DNA from: Porpolomopsis calyptriformis
Taxonomy: Eukaryota; Basidiomycota; Agaricomycetes; Agaricales; Hygrophoraceae
NCBI GenBank assembly: GCA_951640195.1
Contig: OX621163.1
Span: 2,666,001 to 2,730,000, forward strand
DNA length: 64,000 nucleotides
Reading direction: 5' to 3'
Under the pieces are notes generated by a model that was not told the origin of the DNA, made no database searches, and saw nothing but the letters and a program-made list of their open reading frames with translations. The position numbers were made by a program, and so were the translations under genes. This document shows positions 22,695 through 33,300 of the stretch, one piece after another. The number at the start of each line of letters is the position of its first letter. Position 1 is the first letter of the stretch.

Positions 22695-23364
22695 GGTATC
22701 TATATTAAGATCAAAACTAAAGTATAAATGTATAACTATACTACTTATCTAGTCTGAGTTTGAAGTTGTGACAACTCAACTGCAATCTGCAGAACAGCTG
22801 ACTAATGATGACTCAGCTGCTGTTCAACTGCAGATAACTCTATCATTAACTAATAGCAAATCTCCCTCTAATCTATAAGGATGTGGACAAAGGAATAGAT
22901 AGAAAAGGAAAGTAGTGGAGGGGCAAGATATGATTAGGAAAGTCTGCAATAAGATAAGATAAATGAAAATTGGATGTATCATAACAAGGAGGGAGTGGAA
23001 AGGAGTGTGAGGGACCAGGAGGGATGATGGAAGGGACTGGGATTGTTATCCCACAGCCCAAAATGGATAATCAGAATCTGTAGAGATAGGGTCTGATTAG
23101 ATGGCAATTTATTCCTTAGTTGAATTAGGTAGGATACCCAAATCAGACTAAGAGAGATCTTGGCAGCATGGTAGACTTCCTTTATTGTCTACAAGAATGT
23201 CTAAATTTTTATTCTAGATTATATTTAATCTTATAGACTGGTACCCAGTCACCCAATAGAACAACAGTACCTTCAGGAATAAAATTTGTCTTACAAAAAG
23301 TCACCCACTACTTTCCATTTTTACTCAGTGGGATCTAATAGCAAATTGAGCAAAATAATCTTCC
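22695..23364. other. No gene recognised
   Basis: About 670 bp of AT-rich sequence between the F LTR and the Harbinger element. No conserved motif or long frame was identified. Confidence 0.4.
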
Positions 23365-23685
23365 TAAGAGTGCGTTCAGTACACAATTGCTGTGTGACAA
23401 CCCCAGCTAAAAAAATATCTCAATCTTGGATTGTCAAAATGTGACAGAGGACTGTTCAGCAACCTCTGCTGCAAACCTTTGAGATAGAGATTCTAAGAGA
23501 TTTTGCTGTGAGAAATCCATCAAGGTCTAACCTTGACAGATTTGAGAAATCTTGTTGCATTGGCCTTTCCCACTACCACTCATACCCAATTACATGTTTG
23601 TCTTGCTCTCTGGGTCTTCGCTCCTTATTTTCTTTGTATCATTTCATTTCATACCTTCATTTTGAATTCCTATTGCTTAGTTCAA

Positions 23686-24894
23686 ATGGCCAATAACAAA
23701 GATAAGAATGTGACAAAATGGAATTCCATCCAAGAAGCCCTCCTTGTTCAAACCTTGGCTCAAGAGAAGATCAAAGGTCACTAGGGAGACAACAACCTAA
23801 AGCCTATTGTGTGGACTATTTGCGAGGCTGCCTTAGCTGGAAGTGAGACAGTCTTGGGAGGTAGTGCAAAGGGTGTTTAGGCTATTAAAAGCCAATGGCA
23901 ACAAGTCTGTACCATATTTACTAGCCATTTGAATCTTAACTTACATCATCTTAAATGAAAGCTCAAATAGGAATATAACATAGTCAAGGAGCTCCATAGC
24001 CTCTCTGGTTTTAGGTGGGATGATGCATGCAATATAGTGACAGCCTTGGATGCTGTCTGGAAAGATTATATCAAAGTGGGTCTCTTATATGATATAGTAT
24101 ATAATCTCACTGTTTCAATTTATAGAAGCATCTAAAGGTGAAAGTATGGCAAAGAAAGCTATTCCCATTATATGATAAGATTGCTGAAATGGTTAATAGC
24201 ATCCATGCAACCAGAGTAAATGCTTTTGAGCCAGTCAAATGTTGTTACCTAGCACCCACATGACTACTCATATTCCTTCTACCCCTAATGTTTCTATCCT
24301 GCCTTATATCCCAGTAATCGATCCAGTTCTTGAAGAAATGTTAGTTAATGTCAGCAAAGTGGTTCACATGGGTGGAGAAAAAGATATAGTGAGTGTGCAA
24401 GATCACTATACTCTCTGAATTTGAACTATTGTATGCAGGAAGCTCCTACAAACTTTGCTAGGAAGAATGGCAGGAAATGAGATAAGGAAAACTCAGATGA
24501 GGATACTAGCAGTGTAAGTGATTCTAACTCACATTCTTCATTATTTTGACTATATCAGGGTGAGGAAAACCTTGATCAGAGATGTGGAAAGTATATGAAA
24601 GGTGGTCAAACAATGATTCATGAGCGCTGCAGGTCCAAACATGTTACAGCAGGTGAAGGTCTGGTAACTGTTGCTGAATTGATGCAGATGGCAATGAACA
24701 CACTTGTATACTCCCTTGGTGAGAGGGCAGCTGCTATTGCAGCTATTGAAGAAAATGAAAACCTTTCTGAAAGTGAGTTCAACAAGGCAGCAGAGATGGT
24801 GATGATGAATGCTGAAGCAGCAAGTGTCTATCTTGCAATCAAGAATCCTAGATCCCACACTCAGTTTCTTCAAGCTCAACTAGACAAGTTTTGA
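23686..24894 (+). pseudogene. SANT/Myb-like protein of the Harbinger element
   Basis: This is the DNA-binding partner protein of PIF/Harbinger. From ATG 23686 it reads MANNKDKNVTKW and matches the Myb_DNA-bind_3 pattern: a WN..QEALLVQTLAQEK helix, IVWTICEAAL, AIKSQWQQVCTIF, and SGFRWDDA with VWKDYIK. An intron of 50 bp (24076-24125, GT...TATAG) joins VWKDYIK to KHLKVKVWQRKLFPLYD, exactly where the domain continues. Later parts (24550-24894) give a helical C-terminus ending QLDKF. A second intron near 24390-24430 is possible. At least four stops lie in the N-terminal exons. It is read convergently with the transposase. Confidence 0.72.
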
Positions 24895-25029
24895 TATCAG
24901 AATGTGTAATAAAGGTACAGTTTAATAATTCCCAGTATGACATCTAACAATGTAGTCTACCTATATAGCTTTCACAATTAATTCCCTATGTGTGGCTACC
25001 CTTGTGCACTCTTCATTTGTAATACCACT

Positions 25030-26276
25030 CTATAGACTACCATGTACATCTCCCCCCCCTCCACTATTATTATCCATGTCATCATCACCTTCAAGCAGGT
25101 CTTTAGGATCATGGATGTGAATGAAATTGTGTACTGCTGTGGGAGCAGAGACAATCTGAGCTTGTGTTATAAGATTGTATTCTTGTGCAACAACTAAAAC
25201 CTTGAATTGTTTCTTGAGAACTCCAAACATATACTCAATAACATTTCAGAGCTCCACATGGCAAAGGTTGAATGGTTCTTGGTAATCTTTAGGTCTGGAA
25301 ATTGAGGGTGAATCTTGGAATATATATGTAGAATAATAAGGATTGTAGACTGCTCCCTTACTGCCCCCTATTCTTGGAGGTGATATCTCACACCACAGTA
25401 GGGCACTAAGAGTGAATCAGAACTGCCATATCTGGCATCACCAAGATAGTATCGGCCAGGGGGCACCCTGAAGTCATTGATCTGGGCATCTTCAAAGACA
25501 TGAGTATTAGGAGCACTACCTTCCCAACTAGACAAGACATAGAGAAATTGCATATTGAATGATAATACAGCAAGAACATTCTGAGAGACTTGACCCTTTC
25601 AGTTCCGATATAATACACAGCAGGTTTCAGGGATGTAGGTAGGAATATGGCTCCCATCAAGGGCACCAAGGCAGTCCTTGAAGTATGGAAAGTACTTCTG
25701 TTAGCTCTGAATCTCTTCCAGAATAGGTGTGTCAGTCACAGGCAGCTTGACATATAAGTAGTACACTTGGGGTGAGGTTAGTGTATCGAGTATGCAGTAA
25801 ATAATTCTAAAATCATCAAGGCAGAGTCAGCACAGTAATAACACTAAGAATAGAAATTACTTTGAGATCATATCAGGACTTTATTGAAATCACTCTTGCA
25901 ATCATTAGTTGGATGCAGCTTAGTGCACAAAGTGAAGGAATATAGCAAGTTATTCCTGTGCTGATACATATTTGGTGTTGTGGAGACTTGCTAGCCTTTC
26001 AAGAGTCTTCAGGAGCTTCAGAAAGCTGTGTTTGTGTAAACCCAGTTCATTGTAGAAGTGGCCATTGTGACTAGCAACAAGCTCATCCACCTAGCCCTGG
26101 CCAGTAAGCTGTGACATATACTGGGGGATTTTGTCAAAGCTTGAAGCATATGCAGCAACTGCTGCTGTTCCAGCAAGGAGAAGTAGGAGTCCTGCAGCTG
26201 CAGTAACTTTGATGTGGTTAGACTCCATAATGCATACATTAGCAAAAGTACAAAAACTAGACCTTGCAAGGTGCAT
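25030..26276 (-). pseudogene. PIF/Harbinger (DDE_4) transposase
   Basis: Cut-and-paste transposase. The N-terminal part (from ATG 26228, or 26276 upstream) carries a hydrophobic segment, then the conserved QG*VDELVASHNGHFYNELG and NTKYVSAQE blocks. The catalytic block reads YFKDCLGALDGSHIP (first Asp near 25655), then NMQFLYVLSSWEGSAPNTHVFEDA (25553 downward), then PPGRYYLGDARY with the third Asp, LLVPYCGVRYHLQE, and finally RMFGVLKKQFKVL near 25230. The motif order matches the DDE_4 family. Frame changes and stops (one TGA just after the first catalytic block) make it non-functional. The segment 25700-26000 is poorly readable and may contain an intron. Confidence 0.75.
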
Positions 26277-26755
26277 CTGGTAAGGTCTAGCTAATCAGGT
26301 CAGGCAGGGTTGGGCAGGGTAAGGTTCTTGGCTTCCTAGTATTTGCCTGGAAAGGGTTTCAAAAGAAATGGTAAAGTCTGTTTCAACTTGTAAGGGCCTT
26401 AACTCGTGTATACCAAAATGTTTTACCTGTCATGGATGTAAATTTTCATCTTATCTCCATGTAAACCTTTATCTTATCTTGGGAATCCCCATTACCTTTC
26501 CCCAGGATTTCCCATAACCTTTCTTTGGGATTCCCCATTACTTTAACCATATATGGACTTACTTCATTTCCATCTTTGTTTCACCCCCTTATGATTTGTC
26601 ATCGATCATGATGACTCACTCTTATCTCTAACACATGTTATGTCACACTGACTCACACTGATAAGTAGTTAGTATATAAAGGGTCCCTCTTGTACGTATC
26701 AGACTTTAAGTCTGATTCCTTGTTAGCTACCCAATAACAAGGACTTGGAACTATA

Positions 26756-26786
26756 AGATAGGCTGCATACACAAACAGTAAGATCA
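26756..26786 (+). repeat. Tc1-like left terminal inverted repeat
   Basis: Pairs with 29192-29222 read on the minus strand. The first 23 bases are identical, with one mismatch and then seven more matching bases. Confidence 0.88.
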
Positions 26787-26997
26787 CATAACCATATCAT
26801 GACATGAGTGTTACAACATCTAAGGCTTTTGTTCAAAGCATGCGAGATCATATTGGTCTACACAGAAGTGATAAAAATTGGTTTTTCAAAGATTCTGTGT
26901 GGACAGATTCTTTTACTTGTGTCTAATGTGGGAGGAGTAGCGATTTCAACAATCGAGCAGCACCAATACCCAGTTAGGCAATGTGACTTTTTTAACC

Positions 26998-29149
26998 ATG
27001 CCATGAAAACGAGCTGCAAATATTGCAAACTTGGGGACACACTCCTTCTACAACACCAAGAGACATAGGAAGGTGGATCAGAAAAACAAAGAGAATGTAA
27101 GTAATTGTCATTTTTTCACACAAAGTGGCTCTGAACTGATTTTTGTGTCAGGTCCCTCCTCCCGAAAGGTAGCCAGCAGCTCACACTAGCAAACCTGCAG
27201 CTCCGCCATCAATGCCCATACCCATCCCTAATCTCTGCCCACCTCTTGTGCCTGTCATCATAGCTAACTTCAATAAAAATGTTTCCGAGGATACTGAAGA
27301 TGACCCAGAACTTGAGGGTGATGACCCCACAATTCCTTGGGTCCCATTGGTGGCAGGGGAGTTTTTGCCTCCTCCAACTGTTGATGTTGCAAGGTCAGCA
27401 TTGGTAGATATCAAAGTCTTGTTAAACCCACCTCGAGATACTGGATGTGGGTTCAAGAACCCACAGCTCGATCTACTCCTGCGAGGACGTCTTGAGTGGA
27501 TGAGGATGTTCTTGTGGACATATACAAACTCTACTGAAGAAGGAAAGGGAAATCAGTGGATGGCTGCATCATTAAAGACTACACAGGCCTATGAAAAAGG
27601 TCCCTGGTTAGTACGCAGACTTTGTGAATGGACTCGAGCATACATATTTGATCATGAGGATATTCCCTTGAATATTTATGGGACATGGCACAGCTCCATC
27701 CTGGAAGACGAGGACTTGAAACTGGACCTCCTGCTTCATCTCCAAGGAATCGGAAAATATGTTTGTGCAATAGACATTGTGCGTTACATTGACACCCCAG
27801 AAATGAAGAGAAGATTAGGACTCACAAAAACGATTTCACTTGCCACTGCTCAGCGCTGGATGAAGGTGGTGGGTTATCATTGGTCTAGAACTCCAAATGG
27901 TCAGTTTGTTGATGGCCACGAATGAGACAATGTGGTCAAGTACCGACAGCTCATTTTCCTCCCTGTGTGGGAGGAGCTTTTATCCTGGACACGGGTTTTT
28001 ATTGAAGGTGTGGAGACATTTGGACCAATGCTGGATCATCATCCTGTCACTGTTTGGAATCATGACAAGTCCACTTTCTATGCCAATAACCATTGCAAAA
28101 TCCACTGGGTCCACAACTCTGAAACTGCAGTACCACATGCAAAGGGTGAAGGTGCCTCATTGATGGTGGCTGACTTTATCTCACCTGACTATGGCTGGCT
28201 GCGATCACCAGATAGGAAGGAAGAGGCTTGGGTACTGTTTAAAGCTGGGAAGGCACAAGATGGGTATTTCACAAATGTGGACATCCTGCAGCAGGCTACA
28301 GCAGCCATGGATATCCTCGAGCGCTATTATCCAGATGAGAAACATGTCCTTGTGTTCGACAATGCAACCACTCACCTGAAGTGAGCTGATGATGCCCTTT
28401 CTGCATGGAAGATGCCCAAGTTTTCTCCAAAGCATGGGAAGGAATGGGATGGGAGTAACTGGGGTGAAGGGAGGAATCCGATAAACTGGGGAGTCGAGAC
28501 AACTGTGATCGGTACAGATGGAAAGCCTGTACATGGCCCAGATGGCGCAACACTCAAGATGAAAGTTCGCATGGGAGACAGCATATTTGCTGATAGGTCA
28601 TCGCAGTCACTCTACTATCCCCCCGGTCATGAACTCTCAGGTGTCTTTAAAGGGATGGGGGTTATATTGGAAGAACGAGGGTATGAAGGGGCCTTAAAGA
28701 TTCATGCTGAGTGCCCAAAGTTCGAGTGCAAGAAAGGGGCTGATCGCTGTTGCTGTCAGCGGATGCTTTACAATGAGCCTGATTTCATGGGAGTAGAGTC
28801 TTTGCTCGAAACAGCGTGCAAGGCCTGAGGGTTTCGAGTACTGTTTCTTCCCAAATTTCATTGTGAACTTAATTTCCTCAAACAGTGTTAGGGCTACTCA
28901 AAACCTGTCTATCGACAATTTCCAGTGTCATCCAAGGAAGCTGATCTCGAATGAAATGTCCTTGAAGCCTTAAACTCAGTTCCTATAGAATCAATTCGGC
29001 ACTTCTCAACTTGAGCACTCAGATTTATGGATGCTTATCGAAGGGGTCTTAATGGGAAGCAGGTAGCCTAGGCTTCCAAGAAATATTGTGGACATCGAGT
29101 GCTCCCTGAGGGCATATTGAGGGAGTTGGCAGTGGCAGGAATACATTAG
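26998..29149 (+). pseudogene. Tc1/mariner-like transposase, one intron, inactivated
   Basis: Exon 1 is 26998-27096 (ATG, then ANIANLGTHSFYNTKR...NKEN). A 55-bp intron runs 27097-27151 (GTAAGT...TCAG). Exon 2 runs from 27152 (VPPPER) to a TAG at 29147-29149, all in one frame. The catalytic motifs are VWNHDKSTFYANNH (first Asp), LVFDNATTHLK (second Asp) and CELNFLKQC. In the last, the family's Glu reads Lys, a G-to-A change at a former CpG, so the active site is lost. In-frame stops are at TGA 27004, TAG 27170, TGA 27923, 28382 and 28826, plus several after 28890. Nearly all are explained by CGA-to-TGA or TGG-to-TAG. A Cys-rich segment (CPKFECKKGADRCCCQ) precedes the last motif. Confidence 0.85.
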
Positions 29150-29191
29150 TCATGATCAGTCACAATATGTCACATAGAAAGTCACATCACA

Positions 29192-29222
29192 TGATCTTGC
29201 TGTTTGTGTATGCAGCCTATCT
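29192..29222 (-). repeat. Tc1-like right terminal inverted repeat
   Basis: Inverse copy of the left end, followed by the flanking TA at 29223-29224 and the resumed family G LTR. Confidence 0.88.
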
Positions 29223-29286
29223 TACCTTTATCCCTTGGGACAGAACACCTAAAGTAAAATGCATTCCGAACAACCTGTTTATAATA

Positions 29287-29556
29287 AGAATCAGACTTCC
29301 TTCTGGTTCTCTCCCACTTGCTTATCTAAACACCCTTTATCACTGTGATCATCAACATCACTTCTCTCACTCTCACCCATTTCCATCCTAGCTTCTACCA
29401 ACAACTCAGATGCTAAACAATATGATAACCCTTTTTCAAGATCAACCTTCTCAGCTACCATCCGAGATCAAGAACCCTCCTTTTCCTCTGATCTTGAAGA
29501 AACACCAGCTGCTCCTGCCCCTGCCCCTACCCCCCTAGGACCACAAACTCAATCAA
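29287..29556 (+). pseudogene. Element E: leader and start of gag
   Basis: Sequence between the split G LTR and copy B. It reads in part as a Ser/Pro-rich Gag N-terminus (STNNSDAKQYDNPFSRSTF, then Ala/Pro repeats). The 5 bp before copy B (atcaa, 29552-29556) recur after it at 39273-39277, so the sequence continues at 39273. Confidence 0.6.
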
Positions 29557-29752
29557 TGTAACAGATATGTTACATACAGCCACCGTGCTGTGTTTGTACA
29601 TATTTGTACCAGATACCTTAAGTACCAGTTACGCTTAGGTAAACAATAAGTTTTACATCCCACTCCCACTTATACCAGATTGCCCCAATACATTGGTTCT
29701 GTGCATATCCTGGTATTGAGCAAAGTGTGATAACTTATCCCCAATCCTTACA
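29557..29752 (+). repeat. Chromovirus B 5' LTR
   Basis: TGTAACAGATATG...ATCCTTACA, 196 bp. The segment GCAAAGTGT (29720-29728) can pair with ACACTTTTTTGC (29750-29761) across the LTR border, apart from looped-out T residues. Confidence 0.95.
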
Positions 29753-29761
29753 CTTTTTTGC
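29750..29761 (+). other. Candidate self-primer binding site
   Basis: No TGG-initiated tRNA primer site adjoins the LTR. Instead this segment is complementary to GCAAAGTGT in the LTR (29720-29728). Chromoviruses of the Tf1/sushi group are known to self-prime. The pairing is short and has a T bulge, so this is a hypothesis. Confidence 0.35.
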
Positions 29762-30311
29762 ACATCCACAAGAATTTGTGGAATATCTGTGTAAATCAAC
29801 TTTGACTGAAAAAGCTTCCCTGTCGACGACATGGCCTCCGTCAATGACGAAGACCCACACGAAGACTTGAATCACGCGGGCCTCAACAGCGCGCAACTTG
29901 CAAGGCAAACCGCCTGACGATGACGACCCGGGAACAGCGTAGACAAGCGCCATTGCTGATTCCGGCATGCCACGTCACGACCTCAGCGACACTCAAAGAT
30001 GGCCAGCGTTGGCTATAAATTCACCCCAGAGTGAACGAAGACATCATGCCAACTTAAATGATGGCAGTTCCCAACTTACGGAAAGAGAGGAGTCGTCGCC
30101 GACGACAAGTTGGCGTGTAAGTATAACAATCGACCCAACGCTCGATACGTTAATACACACCCTCACTGAGGGTCAAACGAGGACAGGAGTCCCTTCCTCG
30201 TCATGAAACCTGAATGAACGAGAATACGTTCATCAAATGTTAAATCTATTACAGCATGATAAAATAGATGATCAATATGAGCGATGAGACCCGTCGCCCA
30301 CACCCAGTCAG

Positions 30312-33300
30312 ATGTCGACTGTGACATGTACTAAGAGACGAAAAGAAAAGCACCCGCAGAACCGCGAGGCACTGAGCGAGATGCTCTCTGATGTAGTTGA
30401 TAGGGTCAATGCACTCATTCAGACGAGAACAGGCGGAATTAGTTGTGATGAATTCATGAGGCTAGCCAATGACCTTAACAAGGTTATGGTGCATAAGAAT
30501 AGCGACAACACCCATCGAAATAAGACGGATACAACCATTCGTCCAGATAGGGACAAGGAAGACAAACTTCTGCAACAAGCGGAAGCTAAGCTTCGCTGTC
30601 CTCGACAAGAAGATGAGGCGAGTTCCATCTATCAGAGATGGCGAGCTGCGGCTGATTGAGTTGATAAACATCGACATGGAAGTAAGAAAAGGAACGACCA
30701 GAACAGATCATTCAAACAAGAAAACAAAGCAGCCTTGAGACCGGTAACATTCACACTCAAGGATAGAGTGGCCATCCAAAAGTTGAGAAATGGCGACATC
30801 CATGAAACCGGAAGATCCGGCCTGGACAATCAAGGCATCGCCTTCGACGCTTCTGGAGAAACCATAGATTTATGGGCAGAAGGACAAAATGAGCAGTCCA
30901 AACGAGACTGCAGGCCACCCTCAGATAGAAGGCGGTATCACCAGTCAGACGACGGTGATTCAGACGACCCAGATCAAGGATTGTCTTCTGATGATGAGTC
31001 CGATCGTAGCGAAACGACAGACACTGGAAGTGACCAGTTAAGGAATCGACCATCCGACGCTACCGGACATGGTAGTAAGAGAACATCTAAACAGACGTCA
31101 AAAACAACAAAACGACACAGAAGTCATAGCCGTAAACCTCATAGATATGAGGGGAAAGATCGACGCTCTGATTACCTCAGAGATATTCATTGTAAATATC
31201 ATAAATTAATTGATGAACAAGTGGGCAAACCACTGAAAGGAAACCTATCCGGTCTCTGAACCTCATCTCCTAAACTGCCTACTCCAAAAGAGTATAGCGG
31301 TGAGGAGGACATCGAGAAATTCGATGGGTGGCTTCAATCATTCTTGAGATGGTTGAAATTGTCCAACTACGCTGGACCTAATGCTGAGCCAGAGCGTATC
31401 ACTTTAACGGCTATTTATCTTGCGGACAAAGCAAGACAATGGTTCAATGACAATGTCGACAGCGTGTCTAGGCAGAAACGCCGATGGACATTTAAAGAGG
31501 TCATCACCGGACTGTACGACCGGTTCATTCATAAGGCATCCATACAGGATGCTACAACGAAATTCTATTCGAGAAAGTATACCACGGAAGGTGGTGTCTC
31601 AGGATTCTTCTACGACCTTGAGAGGTACGCAGGTCATATGATACATGAGCCTGACTCGTATACGTTTAAAACCCAATTGCTATTGGGTCTACCTGCAAGG
31701 ATAACCGACGCAGTTGTCCAGAAAGGCATTACCGCCAAAACCTCGTCACTTGAGACAATTCTCAAAGTTGCTCGACGTGTCGAAGAGAGCATTCGAATAA
31801 AGCATCGCTATGATGAGCGACGCAAGGCGACATCTGGAGTAACCAGTCAGCTGAAAGCAACCGCGAATATGTGGCCGCCAACAAATCAGATGACGAATAA
31901 AGAGACGCTGTCGTACTTGAAGCCAGCGTACAATAAGTATGCTAACAAAAGAGGTCCATACCGACCGTATAGACTGACTGACAACCGTCAGCCTTACAGA
32001 CTACCGCCAAATAGACCTAGCGGTTCTGGAAGTAAACCGACACTGCAGGCGCCGGCACATAATAGGAACCAGATGGGATCATCTGGTGTGAAATGCTACG
32101 CATGTGGCAAATTTGGCCATTATGCGACTGATCTGAAATGTCCCAATTTTGGGAAGCCCCGAATGGCAGCAATCCAAGAAGGGGAGGATGCATTCAAAAC
32201 GGTAGCAGAAGATGCTATCGACGAGAATGACCAAGAGGCAGACGAGCCTCACCACAACTACAGAATCGTAGTTGAGGAAGAAGAGGACGATCCTTTACAA
32301 GGATCGCAGTATACATCACAAGGTGAAGAGTATCACCTCCAAGAATATGATGAGTATGAGGAGTACTCACAAGAGGAAGACGACAATAACATCATCAATG
32401 AACAGATACGTTCAATCGGAGAAACGAGTAACCATACTCATGAATTGATAGCATCTATAAACGACGAACAAGTGTTCAAAGAGGACACTCAACCCAAACC
32501 ATGGATTTGTAAGTCCAGCAGACAGCAGGACCGCCCAGTGAAACTGAGCATGAAAGTAAGGCCTTTAGTGGCTTGCATGGAATTAAACGGCCTTGTAGCC
32601 ATTGTAATGTTCGATACAGGCAGCACTTCTGATGCCATTAGCCCAGAATTTGTGAGAGTCACAAATTTGAAGATATATCAGTTGAAGGACCCTGTTCCGA
32701 TCCAACTAAGATGCTGCGGTAGCAGATCGCGGATTAACTACGGTACTTACTGTCCCGTGTGATACGAAAGTATCGCTAAGAAATACTATTTCGATATTGT
32801 AAATATCAACAGATACGACGCTATAATTGGCATCAGATTCATGCGTGAATTCGAAATTACGCTAGAGCCTAGCACGAACCAAATAATGGTCCGCAGGGTA
32901 GCCGCTCCCGCTCTAACTGAAGGGGAGGAAAATGATGAAATCATGCGCAGACAATTGCTGCGACAAACTGAACAAAGGTCTGCTGAATGACTAGCAGACG
33001 CAGAACCGAAAGGTTCTGCAGGGAAGACGTCCAGACAGGACGTCATAGAAACAGACAAACCAAAAGAGTTTGTTGAGGAGTTTTCAAGAAAAAGGTGTTC
33101 AGATGTGAACACAAAGAAAATAAAAGAGAGTACCCCCACTGGGTCTAATGAAAAGATGCTACTAAGTGTAGCTCAAATTGTTCAACCGAATGAAAGGACC
33201 GAAACGTCCCTAACAAACGAGGACAGACCTCGCCTTCGAGCCAAATGGATCGAAGCGTGCCAAGATATCATGCACGGAGTACCTGAGGAATTACCTCCAG

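Larger units (their letters stand above)
23368..26427. mobile_element. PIF/Harbinger DNA transposon, degenerate
   Basis: Two convergent genes characteristic of this superfamily lie together: a SANT/Myb-like protein on the plus strand and a DDE_4 transposase on the minus strand. A candidate left end, GAGTGCGTTCAGTACACAA, starts at 23368 after taa, the usual 3-bp target type. No matching right inverted repeat was found before the family G LTR at 26428, which probably truncates the element. Both genes contain stops. Confidence 0.7.
26756..29222 (+). mobile_element. Tc1/mariner-like DNA transposon, 2467 bp
   Basis: Terminal inverted repeats begin AGATAGGCTGCATACAC; the first 23 bp are identical at both ends and the match extends to about 31 bp with one mismatch. 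TA lies on both sides (26754-26755 and 29223-29224), the target duplication of this superfamily. The element sits inside a family G LTR and carries one intron-containing transposase gene with many nonsense codons. Confidence 0.9.
26428..29286 (+). repeat. Family G LTR split by a Tc1-like element
   Basis: The two parts, 26428-26755 and 29223-29286, align end to end with the intact G LTRs (TGTCATGGATG...TTTATAATA). The terminal ATAATA is ATAACA in the other copies. It lies directly upstream of gypsy gag-like sequence (29287 onward) in the same orientation, so it may be the 5' LTR of element E. Confidence 0.82.

Noticed and set aside
23686..26276. Possible host genes in the 23.7-26.3 kb region.
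   Set aside because: The pair is a SANT protein plus DDE_4 transposase, the normal content of a PIF/Harbinger element, and both are interrupted by stops.
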